From Paragordius varius (lineage: Eukaryota; Nematomorpha), in NCBI GenBank assembly GCA_964247055.1, contig OZ176059.1, forward strand, positions 806,001-870,000: a stretch of DNA of 64,000 nucleotides. The letters are read 5' to 3'. Below the pieces are notes generated by a model that saw nothing but the letters and a program-made list of their open reading frames with translations, had not been told where the DNA came from and did not search any database. This document shows, in pieces, positions 44,679-56,514 of the stretch (positions are counted from its first letter, which is position 1; every line of letters starts with the position of its first letter). A program made the translations under genes and the position numbers.

Positions 44679-47600
44679 CTTAATGCAACTAACTCATTTC
44701 TGTGCTCCCATTCAAAGTTGGGTCTTTGGGAATAACAGGACTGTTTTTAATATTTTTAAAAATAGAATATTCATAGAAACCACATTGATGTACCGAAATA
44801 TAAAAAAATATTAATAATTTCATATTATTTTAGGGTTAACCTTACTGTAACTCTGACACAATCAGTCAAAAAACTTACGCGTCTCATGAGGCGGTTGTGA
44901 TCCATTACAATCAGAAACCACAATACTAACTGTAACTTCCCAACCTGTCGATTATAAGAAGCGCTCACCTTTTTATATTTGTTTTGTAAATTTTATATAA
45001 TTTTTTCATTCACACACGCAATATATGTATAGGAATATTTTTAGAAAGGTTTTTTGGTTTGCGCTCTCTCGACCATAACCATTTTTAAGCTTCATCATTA
45101 TGTCAAGGTTCCCTCTACCTCTTCCCTCATCTTGATCCAGGCTCTTAGAGACATATCATGTTTCCAGTAACCTTTGTAAGTGCCTGTTTGATGCCCACAT
45201 CCTCCTATCGGACACATGAATTCACCACCACATGTTTGTAGGCTTCCTTTCCACGTGGAGGAAGGTTTGCTGGGTCTAAATTAGACCTGACCGAGACGGT
45301 TACTACCTTTCGGGACTGAAATCATCGCACCCAACGATATTCCATGGACATTGTTTTGATGGTTTTTAAGCCACCCTAGAGTTTTGTATGATTTGGAGCA
45401 GCCAGCAACCCCACATGGGTATGGATTGCTGCTCTCCCCCCTTTCCTTGGCCATATGAAAGACCATAACATATTTTTTCATATTCTTTTCGTTTGAGAAT
45501 TCAACCGCACAACCATCGACTGAACAGAATACTAAGGCGACTGTTTGTAAAAGTAAATTATTGACGAGAGTTAAGTCCTTCGATTTCCTTCCTGGATGCG
45601 CGAACTCAGGTAATTTCCCACTCTGAACAACTGCCAGTTAAAAATCCTCAAGATTTCAACATTCGACTTCGTGCATACGAAGTGACCCGTTATTACCTTT
45701 GTTTAGCACAAACCAGTCCAAATCTCGTTAGACACAGTGCTCTCATCTTTGTCTACAGCGTGCACCGACTTTCGTTTTACCCAGCACCCCATCGTACAAC
45801 TGAGCTGCTAGTTCAGAAGTTTGGCCGAGGCATAGCTTGCTGAACCAGCGAAGCCTTCTACTGTTCAACAGTTCATTCACATAAGGGAGCTTCACCGCTG
45901 ACCGGAGACTTGGAACGAGTACCTTATCTGATCGTGAAACACCCACACACGTTCTAATGCAATCATTGAGAAAACTATCCAACCTACTCACGTCTGCCAT
46001 TCCACGTTTCACAGCCGTACAATAGAGATGGAACCACGAAACCCATTATCATCTGCCGTTTTATCTAGTTGGCAATTTTTTGCTTTCCAAGATAGGTTTC
46101 ACTTTACGCAACACTACCCTGGCTCTTGCGATTCTCCGTGTGATTTCGCGGCTGATACTTCCCTTCCGACTGATCTCAGACCCAAGGTACGTAAAGCTAT
46201 TTACATCTTCAATTACAAACGTTTTTAGCATTATGGGTAGGTTGTCTTTAGAGCCCGTCAACTCTATTAGGATACCATCTAATTTTAAAGTGGAGTTTAA
46301 ACGTTCCAATGCCAAGGAAAGTTCGCTTCAATTGTTACTGACTAGCAATATATAATCCTCAATGCTAGTATTTACAGGAGTGCTCTGACTACAAAAGGAT
46401 GGATTTTTTAAGTGACTGATACCTTCCAGCTGAAGATCAGCTTCACGAAGGCATGATTCTAGAAAGATGTTAAACAGGGCAGGTGAGAGTCTGTACCCAT
46501 GCCGAACGCCCCGTTCAAGTTTAAACCAGCGCGATGTGCTGCCTTTCGACTTTACTCTCGCTTTATTGCCGTAGATCAAATTGGCTATGAGCCTTAGTAA
46601 CTTCGGACCGCAGCCCGCTTTTCCCAGACAGTCCATTAATGCCCCATGAGGGACGCTATTGAACGCCTTCTCAAGTTCAATGAAGACACAGTGCACCTCT
46701 GTATCGGCTATTCGAGATTTTTCTTGCAACCTTCGAAGCGAGAATATTAGGTCACAAGTAGATTTCCGTTCCAGGAACTCGCATTGGTAATCGCCCATTA
46801 CATGTTTGGTCAACGTCTGCAATCGTTCGTTCAGAATGCCACTAAAGATCTTCCCATCAATGTTGAGTAAGGAGATGGGACGATATGATTTGGTCAATCG
46901 TCTTACCTTTACCCTTATATATCGGACATATCTCCGCGACTTTCCAATCTTCCGGAATGAAGCGCGTCTCCCAAACCCTTTCGAATATGCCTTTCACATT
47001 CACGGACCGATTCCCCACCCGCATGATACAATTCCAGAGCTATACCATCCTCACCACTAATCTTTCCGAATTTCATCTTCCTCAAGGGCCGTTTGATTTC
47101 ATCTCTTCCGGGGACATTATCGTTACATTCCACACCGATAGCGAACAATGAATCACCAAAGATGTCACCACTGCTTTTACGATACACTGATTCGTAGAAT
47201 GTGGCCATATCTTCCACATTATCACACAAACTTTTCTGTTTACTTGTACTACCCCAGCCACTTGTTGCAGGTGCTTACCACCGCATCAAGAATTACAGAG
47301 ATACCTTTCTTGTTGTTCACTAGACAGTGCTCCACTTGCGTGGCTTTCTTATCCAACCATTCTGACTTGAGGGCGTAAATCTTTTGTTTTAGAGGTTTGT
47401 TAAGGGCTTTAAATGAAGCCTTATCACTTTGAGTGGCTTTTCCACTACAGATTGCTTTACGTAGTTTTCGTTTGGCCTTAATGTCAACAAGAATTTCTTC
47501 TTGGTTTGGACCCGGGCACACGTTCAATCCCGTCTTCGAAAACGTAGGAATACACTCGCTAAATGCACCCTTTAACGTTGTTACATCACAATCTCCCCAC

Positions 47601-48909
47601 TGTGTGAACGAAACCTCTCTTTTAAGTTGTGTTCAAAGTTCCTTCTCAATTATTTGTTAGTAACCAGGGTTAAAAGTTCATCTTTAGTGGTCTCCTCTAT
47701 CGAGGTAAGTCCTTCTTTGGACGAGTTTTTTGCCTTTCACTGACAAATTTTCCCAGCACCCACCTGTGATCCGTAGCCAGTCCCGTAAGTTGACTTTCAA
47801 CATCCGTAACCCAAATACTAATTCCCCTGTGAACTAGTATCATGGGTAATGCCTTAACCACTTGGGTCTACCCAAGTGACCTTTTTCCAGTAAGGTTTCT
47901 TGAAAAAGCTTTTAACATCCTTAAGACTATGTAGATTACATAACGAGGAGATTACCGTTATTGTTTCCCGCACGATTTCTGGCAATATTTAGCCCCGAAC
48001 ATGCCATTACGTTCGCCTGATCGATCGACTTGAGCGCTGAAGTCACCAAGGACCATATATCTTGAGTTTATGTCTCTCAGTTGAGCACCAAGAGTAGCAT
48101 AAAATTCCGATTTTTCAAACACTTTTGCCGAATCGACCGGAGCGTAGACCGGCAAAATCGTTATATCATATTATTTATACCCTCATCTTAGCAATTTTTA
48201 ATGTCCTCGAATTGGCGTTCTCGGCAATGTCCCTCTTGATAAGGAACCCGAATCCACGTGTGTCCGCCTTATGTTTGAACCAGTAAGGAGTATGTATGAC
48301 AGGACATATTTGTCTATCCCCCTGCATCCATGGCACTCCTGTACTGCGGGAATGTCAACGCCTTTCTTCTCCGTATCAACTGAAAGTTCAATCCAGCGAA
48401 GTTCACACCTCAGGCGACATTCAGGGTACCTATTTGGATGTTTCTGTTACTAGAGCCTGGTCCCACCCTTTTTCTCGGATCGTTGTAGCAGGACACCTGT
48501 TTTGTAATATATTCGAATTAATAGTAGTTTTGTACATCATGATTGCATTGAATAGGCAATGTGTACTGTGAGTTATGGGCTTGTCAGACCCCGAGAACTC
48601 AAACCCTCCCTAGATTACACAGACCCGTGCATAGACCGCTTGGCCAACTAGGATAGTATCGATTGTATCGGTTTGTCGGAAGTTAGTCTCCTCCTTCCGA
48701 CCCTTCACCTGTTAAACTTGCCTGAAACCCGTTTGCCGTCATTAAAACGCTGAGGTAGCCGGTCGGATCACCACTATGAGGTGGGGTAGGACTCTAATCC
48801 ATCAACCTTACGGTATAATTTCAGCAAACATACACGTGTTAACTAATAAAAATAACGAAATTCACCACTTTTGTTTATATCAATGTTAGATGATAAAGAC
48901 AAAATAAGC
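44679..48909. mobile_element. Family B MITE split by a 4-kb LINE
   Basis: 44679-44836 matches the left part of the family (TCCCATTCAAAGTTGGG, AGGACTGTTTTTAATATTTT, GTACCGAAATATAAAAAAAT). 48836-48909 continues with the family interior (TACACGTGTTAACTAATAAA, CACTTTTGTTTATATCAATG). The LINE lies between. The right half stops where the next copy starts (48910). Confidence 0.6.
44837..48835 (-). mobile_element. APE-type LINE, nearly full length, decayed
   Basis: Read on the - strand from 48835 down. Endonuclease remnants come first: IQIGTLNV near 48460, then PVYAPVDSAKVFEKSEFYA, YMVLGDFSAQVDR and GERNGMFG (48155-47958). Next is a linker (KLRKAICSGKATQSDKASF, 47527-47249), then pre-RT (GEDGIALELYHAGGESV). 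The reverse transcriptase (46897-46328) has SYRPISLLNIDGKIFSGILN, CVFIELEKAFNSVPHGALMD and RGVRHGYRLSPALFNIFLES. The thumb follows (SFTYLGSEISRKGSISREI, then RRLRWFSKL near 45860). Last is a C2H2 zinc finger (PYPCGVAGCSKSYKTLGWL, then KNHQNNVH, 45481-45281). The active-site YxDD is not intact in the visible frame (EDYILLVSN). Several frame changes break the coding region. GC is clearly higher than the host DNA. The clade is not assigned; C-terminal zinc fingers occur in some APE-type LINEs. Confidence 0.85.
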
Positions 48910-49465
48910 CTTAACGCTTGGATACAACACAATCTATTAGTCTTTTGATTCAAATGGGGCAGTTACACACCCCAGGCCTGTTAAAATTAAATATTTCAAA
49001 AAATATGGTATAGGTTGAAACCATGACAAATGTTTGCACATAACACAATAATGAACCGAAATATAAAAAAATTCATTCAAAATTACTTGATATTCTTATT
49101 CAGGGGTAAGGTATAAATTTAGTCAACATGACATGTGTGCATGAGCTAAATATAAATACAAGCAAAAAATACCATTTTTTCTGTTTATATGAATGTTAAA
49201 AGTGATTTTAATAAAAAAACTTAATTTTAGGCTTAGAAAAACACGACATTTTGCAAATATAATATAAAAATGTCGTTCAAGTAGTATGATACAGAACTTT
49301 ACTTCCAAAACTAAATTTTATTTAGATATTTTGGCTTATTTAAATAAATTTTGTTAGGATAGATGCATAAGTTTAAATGAGAACCGTCTCCTTCAGTAGT
49401 TTCTAAAAATATCAACTTAAACATTGTCTGGGGTATTTATATCCCCCAATTTGAATCATGGTAAA
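48910..49465. mobile_element. Family B MITE, forward orientation
   Basis: Left TTAACGCTTGGATACAACAC, then CCCCAGGCCTGTTAAAATTA; interior TAAGTTTAAATGAGAACCG; right GGGGTATTTATATCCCCCAA, TTTGAATCATGG. The terminal TTAA on the right is lost. A partial further copy occupies about 49500-49655 (TAGGATAGAAGCGTAAATTT). Confidence 0.65.
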
Positions 49466-49679
49466 CACGATGAAATAAAAATAGCGGCGATATAGTGATA
49501 TGGAAATTATTTTCGAAACCAAATTTTAATTTAATTTTTCATATTTTTGTAAGGATAGAAGCGTAAATTTAAATTTACTGTTTCTTTCAGTAGTTTTTAA
49601 AAATATTAGCTAAAATTAGACTGTGATTGTTAGATACCTCGATGAATCTTATTATTAAAATGAACTAGATCGCGCGAAA

Positions 49680-50101
49680 ATTTTATAAATTTTAAAAAAA
49701 TGCATACTTTTTAAAAAAATGGAGTTTTTAGCAAAATTTTGTTGAAATGTACTTCATACTATTTTGAGGCATGATGAAACGGTTGAAAACATTCTATGGT
49801 AATGCTGAACATTTATATCATTCACCCCAGAATTTTGGTTGATATTGTTTCTTCAAATTGTTAAATATTAATTGTGCATTTTTAAAAATTTACCAAAATT
49901 TGAAGAGATAAACCATTAAAATAAAATTCTGAAGCGATAGAAATACTAAAAACATTAATTTAATTGAAAATCTTTAAATATTATCTTAAGGCACATTTAT
50001 ACCGTTTTCATCATGCCTCAAATTAAACGAAGTACACTGCGATAAAATTTTGCCAAAAAATAAATTTCTGATAAAGGTATGCATATTTATAAAAATATTT
50101 T
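49680..50101. mobile_element. Long-TIR MITE (family F)
   Basis: Left arm GCAAAATTTTGTTGAAATGT, ACTTCATACTATTTTGAGGC, ATGATGAAACGGTTG; right arm inverted (CCGTTTTCATCATGCCTCAA, GAAGTACACTGCGATAAAAT, TTTGCC). Outer arms ATGCATACTTTTT and AAAGGTATGCAT also pair. A hairpin of about 420 bp; the target duplication is not resolved. Confidence 0.7.
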
Positions 50102-50709
50102 TAGTTGATATCAAATTTCTCATATATTTAAATTTTTTATAACAGTATTGTGTTTATTTTAAAACACAATAGCCATTTTGGAAAAGGGCATTGAAAAATA
50201 CTACAAAAGTGTAAATAACTCTCTTAATTACTCGTAAGTGCCAAAGCCAAAAGAAACATGATAATCCTGCATTTTTCTATCAAATATATATATTTCATCA
50301 AGTTTTTATGCCCCCGATTCAGGACGCAGTGGAACGAAGTGATTTGCATTTAAAAAAATTTAACGTATCCATTTATATATGTAAAATTTATTTTGTAGTT
50401 TATATATATATATATATATATATCGATTCAGTTTTAATTAGGGTAACTTGATATATAAAATGGCTATAGAGGATGACATTTAAAATTTATGCGTCAGTCC
50501 AAAGAATAATGGTTTAAATAAACTAAAGTATTTTGATAAATTCAGTTTGTTTTGGTTAACGTTTGATTATCAAACATTGTTCTGGTACATTTTTTGCAGC
50601 TTTCTATCTTAAATTCAAAAAAGAAATATATCAAATAATTTAATATATAGTGATGCAAAAATGTTTTCAAATTTTTCTAAAGTTTTTTTGAATAGACACT
50701 TATATACCT
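50102..50709. other. Intergenic with a low-copy repeat
   Basis: Contains TACTCGTAAGTGCCAAAGCC, similar to CTCGTAAGGGCCAAAACCCA near 63886, so a further unnamed repeat is present. (AT)n at 50401-50422. No gene. Confidence 0.35.
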
Positions 50710-51213
50710 CTTGAAATAAGACTCAATAATTGAGATATTCCAAACCATTTTAAATTGATATTATTAAAAAAACTAATGAATGGGGTGGTTTCAATTTAAA
50801 TTTTGCTTCTGTTTTAATGATAACATTAAAATAAGCAAAATATGTAAATGAAATTTAGTTTTGAAAAAAAAGCATCATATCAACTACTTTAACGCCATTA
50901 AGCATATTTAAAAATATGGTGCTTTTTGAATTCCTAATCAAAAATTGTTATTTTCTTAAAAAAATCTCATTTAACACAAATAACAGAAAAAATGGTTTAT
51001 TTTGAAGTATTTTTAGATAAGGCACACTCATTGGCTGAATTTTCACCTTTAGATTATCCAAAAATAAGTAATATATCTTTTTTTTATTTGGTGCATTATA
51101 TGTAAGTGCAATTAGCAATGATTTTCCAGGTTTTAAAAAAAATTGATTTTTAACAGACCTGAAATCAATGACCCTAATTTGAAATAAATGTGTTGTATCC
51201 AAGTTTAGAATTA
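50710..51213. mobile_element. Family B MITE, reverse orientation, diverged
   Basis: Interior TGGTTTCAATTTAAATTTTG, CAACTACTTTAACGCCATTA; right end GAAATAAATGTGTTGTATCC, AAGTTTAGAATTAA. The left end is poorly defined. Confidence 0.5.
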
Positions 51214-51244
51214 ACCAAAAATCCTTGCAAATTTTATAAAAATA

Positions 51245-51897
51245 CTAGCGAAAATCTCGTGCTGCTACGCAGCCCGAGGAAGTCCTTCGGACTTCTGGGG
51301 GGGGTTCGAAATTTGGATTTGAATGGGTCTACCGGTTTTTCGGTAGCAGATCACAAAGTTACATGAGGAATCAGTTTTTAGCGGGTAGCTCCTTACCCAG
51401 CAGCTATCATCAAAGAAACACTTGACTAAATTTTTTGCCTTTTAACAGGGAATACGTGGCGTCCATATTGAATTTTTACGGTCTCATACCTAGGGCGAAA
51501 AATACAATCAAAAAATTATTTTTGTGGACTTTGTTTTTTGAAAAAAATGGCATTTTATGGGGGTAGCGGGTAAAAAGAGGGCCAAAATCAAAAAAGTGAC
51601 TCGACTATGTTCGGCGCAATCGAAAATTAGTAAACAAAAATCATACTTGAAATTGAATGGTCCAACACGTTCTCCAGAAAATTGTCTCAAAGACACGATT
51701 TTTGTGGACTTGTGTTTTCAAAAAAAACCCGTTTTTCACACGGGGTCCCGAACTGGGGGTCTATTTCAAAGAAAGGCCGAAGCTATTGTCGGGGCATTGA
51801 TTAATGATTTTATTTTTTCGTTGGATTTGAATGGGTCTACCGTTTTTCCTGTACCAGATCACAAAGCCAGCATTTTCCATTTTTATAAATATATAGA
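51245..51897 (-). mobile_element. Short Helitron with both ends
   Basis: On the - strand the 5' end is TCTATATATTTATAAAAATG preceded by A. The 3' end has the hairpin CTCGGGCTGCGTAGCAGCAC plus GAG (stems CTCG/CGAG and CTGC/GCAG), then ATTTTCG, then CTAG followed by T. TC start, hairpin, CTRR end and A-T insertion are the Helitron hallmarks. A second hairpin (GAAGTCCGAAGGACTTC) lies just upstream. A direct repeat of about 45 bp (CTTTGTGATCTG, then GGTAGACCCATTCAAATCCA) occurs near both ends. One 162-bp monomer is present. 653 bp, no coding capacity; the open frames are not genes. Confidence 0.85.
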
Positions 51898-52217
51898 TTA
51901 ATTTATGTTAAAACAAACTTGGTACTGGGATACGGATTGTTGGTTGATTGTGACTTGATAACAAAATTATTAATTTAGTATTACAAAAAGATTTATATTA
52001 CAATACTATATTCTTAGAAGTATTAGGCAGTTTTGTATTATGGGTTTTTTAATTAATTTGGCAATTTTTTAACTGGAACTATCTATATTATTTCATAAAA
52101 TTTTAAAAATCGTATAATTAAATTGTGAAAATATATTTTTTTGTGAAACAAACTAAACATTACTATTGTGATGTTTACACAATATTATACACAGAAACAT
52201 TAATACGCAATTGTAAC
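51898..52217. other. Intergenic between Helitron and LINE
   Basis: AT-rich; no gene. The ATG at 52125 that opens the frame into the LINE is host or unrelated sequence. Confidence 0.4.
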
Positions 52218-53042
52218 TTTCCACAACATATTGGGGCACGGATCGGTGGTCTTACTATTTGCAATCTCCGGTATGCCGATGACACCATTCTCTTGTCAGA
52301 ATCCTACACGGACATGACCTATCTTTTAAATAATCTCACCATCGAAGCAAGTTGGATGGGTCTTAAGCTGAACCCAGCTAAATCTAAAATAATGATCCTA
52401 AACGATCCACAACTACCAATTACAATCAATAACTCCCCCATCGAACTAACCGATCATTGTAAATACCTAGGCTCCATAATTACATCCGACGGTAGCTCGG
52501 ACCCCGACATACGAGCACGACTAGCATTGGGACGTGCTACTATGGGTAAACTGTCCAAAATTTGGAACTCGTCGGTCATAAGACTTCCAACTAAACTTGC
52601 CATCCTGAAGGCGATGATATACCCCGTGGCAATTTATGGGTCCGAATCATGGATATGCAATTCCATTGACAAAGCCCGCATAAACTCTTTTCAAATGTGG
52701 TGCTTTCGAAAAATATTGAGAATCTCCTGGAAAGCCCACATCTCCAATTCTTACATACTCAAATTCATTAAACCCGAATTTTTACTTTACGATTTAATAA
52801 CCTTTAAACAGCTAAAATATCTGGGCCATATCCTGCGATCCGACTCGCTAGAAAAAGGCATACTCTTTGGGTTGGTAGATGGCACCCGCAGAAGGGGCCG
52901 GCCCAAAAAGCGGTGGATCGATGTGCTCAAATCAATAACAAATCTAACCTTTCATCAACTGTTGAGAGAAACACAGGATCGCCTAAAATGGAGAACACTA
53001 ATCTATGAGAAAGCCAAGAGTCAGTATATGACTAGCTTATAA
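52218..53042 (+). mobile_element. 5'-truncated RTE-like LINE, well preserved
   Basis: An open frame of about 275 codons starts inside the reverse transcriptase (IGARIGGLTICNLRYADDTI, catalytic YADD) and continues through the thumb (CKYLGSIITSDGSSDPDIRA, IYPVAIYGSESWI, MWCFRKILRISW), KYLGHILRSDS and the tail RRRGRPKKRWIDVLKSI to a natural stop. There are no internal stops. GC is well above the neighbours. Likely one of the youngest insertions in the window. The RT N-terminal half and endonuclease are absent. Confidence 0.88.
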
Positions 53043-53441
53043 CAACAAATATAATATACCTTCTTTTTATTGAATACAAACCATTTCATTATCATTAATA
53101 AATATGAAATCATTTAAAAATATTTACCAATTTTATGCATACTTTAACTGTATATTTCTATATTACCGTATTATGTTCATATAAACCATACGCTTCATTC
53201 CCAATTACTACCTGTGGATGAAAATGATTATTTACTATAGAAATATGGGAAATTATTTTTCATAATATTTTTTAGATTTTAATACAAATTTAGAAATCAA
53301 ATATTCATTTTTTATTTAATAAGATTGTCCCCTAGTTGTATAAAATAGATCCATAATATCCCCTTGTTTTTTATTAAAAATATTTTTTTATTCTTTTTGT
53401 ACTAACATTGTTTATGCCATGCGCTAATGTATTGTATGATA
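53043..53441. other. Intergenic, remnant of MITE family E
   Basis: Near the end, TTTTTGTACTAACATTGTTT and ATGCCATGCGCTAATGTA resemble the right arm of the MITE at 38109-38271. The left arm was not found. Otherwise AT-rich. Confidence 0.4.
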
Positions 53442-53689
53442 TACCATTTACAATTAAGATTTACCCTTAAACAATTTAAATTCACTCTTAAAATATATAA
53501 TGTGTTTTTAATCTAACATAACTCTTCATAATAAGATATATATTACGACATAGTTAATTTTTTCAGCATTATATTAATTTTAAAAAGATTTTCATATTTT
53601 AAATATATATGTAATTTTTTATCTTAAAAAAACACGTATTTTATCGTGAATTTTCATTGTTCGAGGGTGAATTTGAACTGTATATGGTA
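53442..53689. mobile_element. Foldback-like element, subgroup 1
   Basis: Ends TACCATTTACAATTAAG and ATATGGTA. The left arm has CTTAAACAATTTAAATTCAC and CTCTTAAAA; the right arm has TTGTTCGAGGGTGAATTTG. The interior is the reverse complement of that at 3793-4068. Confidence 0.7.
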
Positions 53690-54351
53690 TATATTTGGAA
53701 TAAGTCATTTAGCTTTCACCAAAAAATTTAGCCTATTGTGCGCAATTTTTGCATTTTTTTATATACAGCAAATACCACAAAAGAGGTAATAAATCTTTTT
53801 TACATGTCACAAATCCAAAATCACAATAAGAATCTGATATCAGAATATATATATTATATTTCATCAGGACCCCTGATTTTAGGCACAGTGATATCGAAAA
53901 CCCGCAGAGCACATTATGTTTCATAAAATTTTTTTGTGAAAACTAGTTGCTTTATTTAAAATCATATAATATATAATAATTTGGGTGTAAAACAAAAATA
54001 TTTGATTCTGAATTTTAATGTGGCCGAAAGTTTCATATTTTTGGACACATCAGAAAATAGTCTGATCGCACTTAAAATAGATTTATAAATGCTGAAATTG
54101 CAATATATTTAAAAATAATGCTAAAAAATTTTTTAAAGCGTATTTTGTCGTTTAAGTTAAGGCATAGCGGAATTCAAAAACCATTTTCTTTTAAATTTGG
54201 TGCTTTTGAAGTTTTCTCATAACTCAGATGTTTAGGTAAAACATTCTATAAATAATTTTATAAAAAAACAGAATTTATTTGACTAAATAAGACGAAAACA
54301 TTTGAAAGTAAAAATCTTTGGTGCTAGAAATATTTAACATCGTCAAATATA

Positions 54352-54958
54352 TACCATTTGCAGTTCAAGAGTGTCCTTGAACACTTCAAATTGGTCCTTG
54401 AACAATTCGGGTGTCCTTGAACAATTCAAGTTGGTCCTTAAACACTTCAAGTGGTCCTTTGACTTTTTTGTTTTGTTTTTAACTTTTATCAATCAAATCG
54501 TATATCATTTATCTATTTTATCGTTTTAACCTATTTCTATTATTTTACATGAATTTTACATCAATAACAACTTTTAATCATTGAGAAACCGTATATTTTC
54601 ATTAATTTCTTTAAATTTTGGATATTTATAAATTTTAACACCTATTTAAAAAATATAAAGTTTTCTGGGTTATTATTTACAAATTTTCATTAAAAACATT
54701 TAAAAACTAATAATTTTGTAAAATTGAAAAAAAATAGGTTGAAATAAAAAAGTGATTTTTGAATAAAAGTTTTTATAAATGAATAAATATAAAGAAAATC
54801 AGGTTAAAAAATAATAAAATAAAAAAACAAATGCAAAAATTATGTTTAAATCAAAATTTATAAATTTTAAGGACCAACTTAAATTGTTCAAGGACACTCT
54901 TGAAATGTTCAAGGACAAACTTAAAGTGTCCAAGGACACTCTTGAAGTGCAAATGATA
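54352..54958. mobile_element. Foldback-like element, subgroup 2, copy 2
   Basis: Ends TACCATTTGCAGTTCAAG and AAATGATA. The left arm has GTCCTT spaced 21, 19, 21 and 20 bp apart (unit like GTCCTTGAACAATTCAAGTT). The right arm has the same units inverted (AAGGACACTCTTGAAATGTT, CAAGGACAAACTTAAAGTG). The core of about 400 bp is AT-rich and non-coding. Confidence 0.8.
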
Positions 54959-54966
54959 TAAATGAC

Positions 54967-55240
54967 AAACCTATGCCGTTTCCCAATCAATTAAAACGTT
55001 TTCTAAGACTAAAAAACGTTTTCCCAATCAACGAAACACTTTCCCATTCAACACGGTTTTATTTATGATAATAAGATATAGAAATACTTTTATCATTATG
55101 ATCATACTAAAAAAGATAAAATTTTGCACAGCATACTTATTTATTGCGTTTTTTTCACTATTCTGCGCCTATATTGCGCAGTTATTAAATGACCTACTCT
55201 TATGAAATCTTTTATAAGTAATCCATTTACACCTCGAATT
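54967..55240. mobile_element. Single arm of a foldback-like element, subgroup 3
   Basis: CCGTTTCCCAATCAATTAAA, CGTTTTCCCAATCAACGAAA and TTTCCCATTCAACACGG resemble the units at 55274-55510, and the sequence behind them (GGTTTTATTTATGATAATAA, ACTTTTATCATTATGATC) resembles the inner arm of 55256-56722. No second arm is seen. Confidence 0.55.
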
Positions 55241-55273
55241 CCCAAACATTGTACATACCATTTCCCAGTCTAA

Positions 55274-55510
55274 ATAAACGTTTTCCCAGTCAATCGAAAC
55301 ATTTTCCCAGTCAATCGAAACGTTTTCCCAGTCAATCGAAACATTTTCCCAGTCAATCGAAACGTTTTCCCAGTCAATCGAAACGTTTTCCCAGTCAATC
55401 GAAACATTTTCCCAGTCAATCGAAACGTTTTCCCAGTCAATCGAAACGTTTTCCCAGTCAATCGAAACATTTTCCCAATCAATAAAAACGTTTTCCCAGT
55501 CAATAAAAAC
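55274..55510. repeat. 21-bp minisatellite, left arm, about 11 units
   Basis: Unit ACGTTTTCCCAGTCAATCGA plus A, with a G/A change (CGTTTT or CATTTT) that recurs in a near-regular order. Because 21 is a multiple of three, the array is open in several frames and yields artificial 7-residue repeats (SIDWENV on -, FPSQSKR on +). Confidence 0.95.
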
Positions 55511-55875
55511 GGTTTTATTTTTGATGATGAATATCAAAACAAGAATATTAAAACAACTTTTAACCATTATCAGCGTAATTTATGGATATAATTTTTTATA
55601 AAAACACAATTATTGAATGACAATTTTTCCAAATATACACAATCATTAATGACTTATTCTTTGAATGTTATATTTTTGGAATTTGAGTTAAGATAATATT
55701 TTTTATTTTATTGATGGTTTGCATTAATATTTGCGGCTAACTTATAAAATCTATAGTTACGGATAAAATAATAAAATTTAAAAAATATATCATTTTTATC
55801 ACAAGGGTCATTTAACACTTTATATTGGATCTTAAACATAAATTTTACGCTAATTTTATTATATTTAACATTTGG

Positions 55876-56146
55876 TTGGGGGCCTAAGGCGGACTTCCGA
55901 GTATCTTTGTGCGGCCCGCGAAAAAATTGGAATATGCCCACAAAATCTTAGTAATATTCATATTTCTTACGCAATTATTATGAATGAATCTATTAAATTG
56001 GTAATGATTAAAAAAATTTGTTATATTGTGTTTGTATTTTACAATCTTATTAATCGAAAAATTATGTGAATGCCCGTATATATTTCGAATGGGGAACCGT
56101 GTGCTTTTTGAGTTAAAAATGCGGACCGCGAAAGTTGGACACCCTT
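55876..56146. mobile_element. hAT-like MITE in the foldback centre
   Basis: Inverted GC-rich ends: GGCGGACTTCCGAGTATC then GTGCGGCCCGCG on the left; GCGGACCGCGAAAGTTGGAC then ACCCTTG on the right. Such ends (CAAGGGTGTCCAAC...) are typical of hAT MITEs. The outermost left bases are diverged. Confidence 0.6.
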
Positions 56147-56514
56147 GTTTTAGTCAAATATCCTTTTTATTAAATATTTTTAAATCAAAAACATTTTTAT
56201 CAAAAAAATTTCCGTTTAGATATTTTTACCGACAGTATTTTTATTGACAAACCTGACATATTTAAAAACTGTTGTGAAGCGTTCAGCAAATATTAATGCG
56301 AACCATCGATAAAATAAAAAATATTATCTTAACTCAAATTCCAAAAATATAACATTTAAAGAATAAGTCATTAATGATTGTGTATATTTGGAAAAATTGT
56401 CATTCAAAAATTGTGTTTTTAATTAAAAATTATCTCCATATATTACGCTGATAATGGTTAAAAGTTGTTTTTACATTCTTGTTTTGATATTTATCATCAA
56501 AAATAAAACCGTTT

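Noticed and set aside
46028-47660. Several + strand open frames
   Set aside because: They are antisense shadows of the LINE on the - strand.
55274-55510. CRISPR-like array
   Set aside because: Units are direct 21-bp tandem copies with no spacers, in a eukaryotic genome.
55169-55567. Open frame with repeated SIDWENV, and its mirror frames, as a repeat protein
   Set aside because: It is a by-product of a 21-bp minisatellite in foldback arms; the array is open in several frames and has no gene signals.
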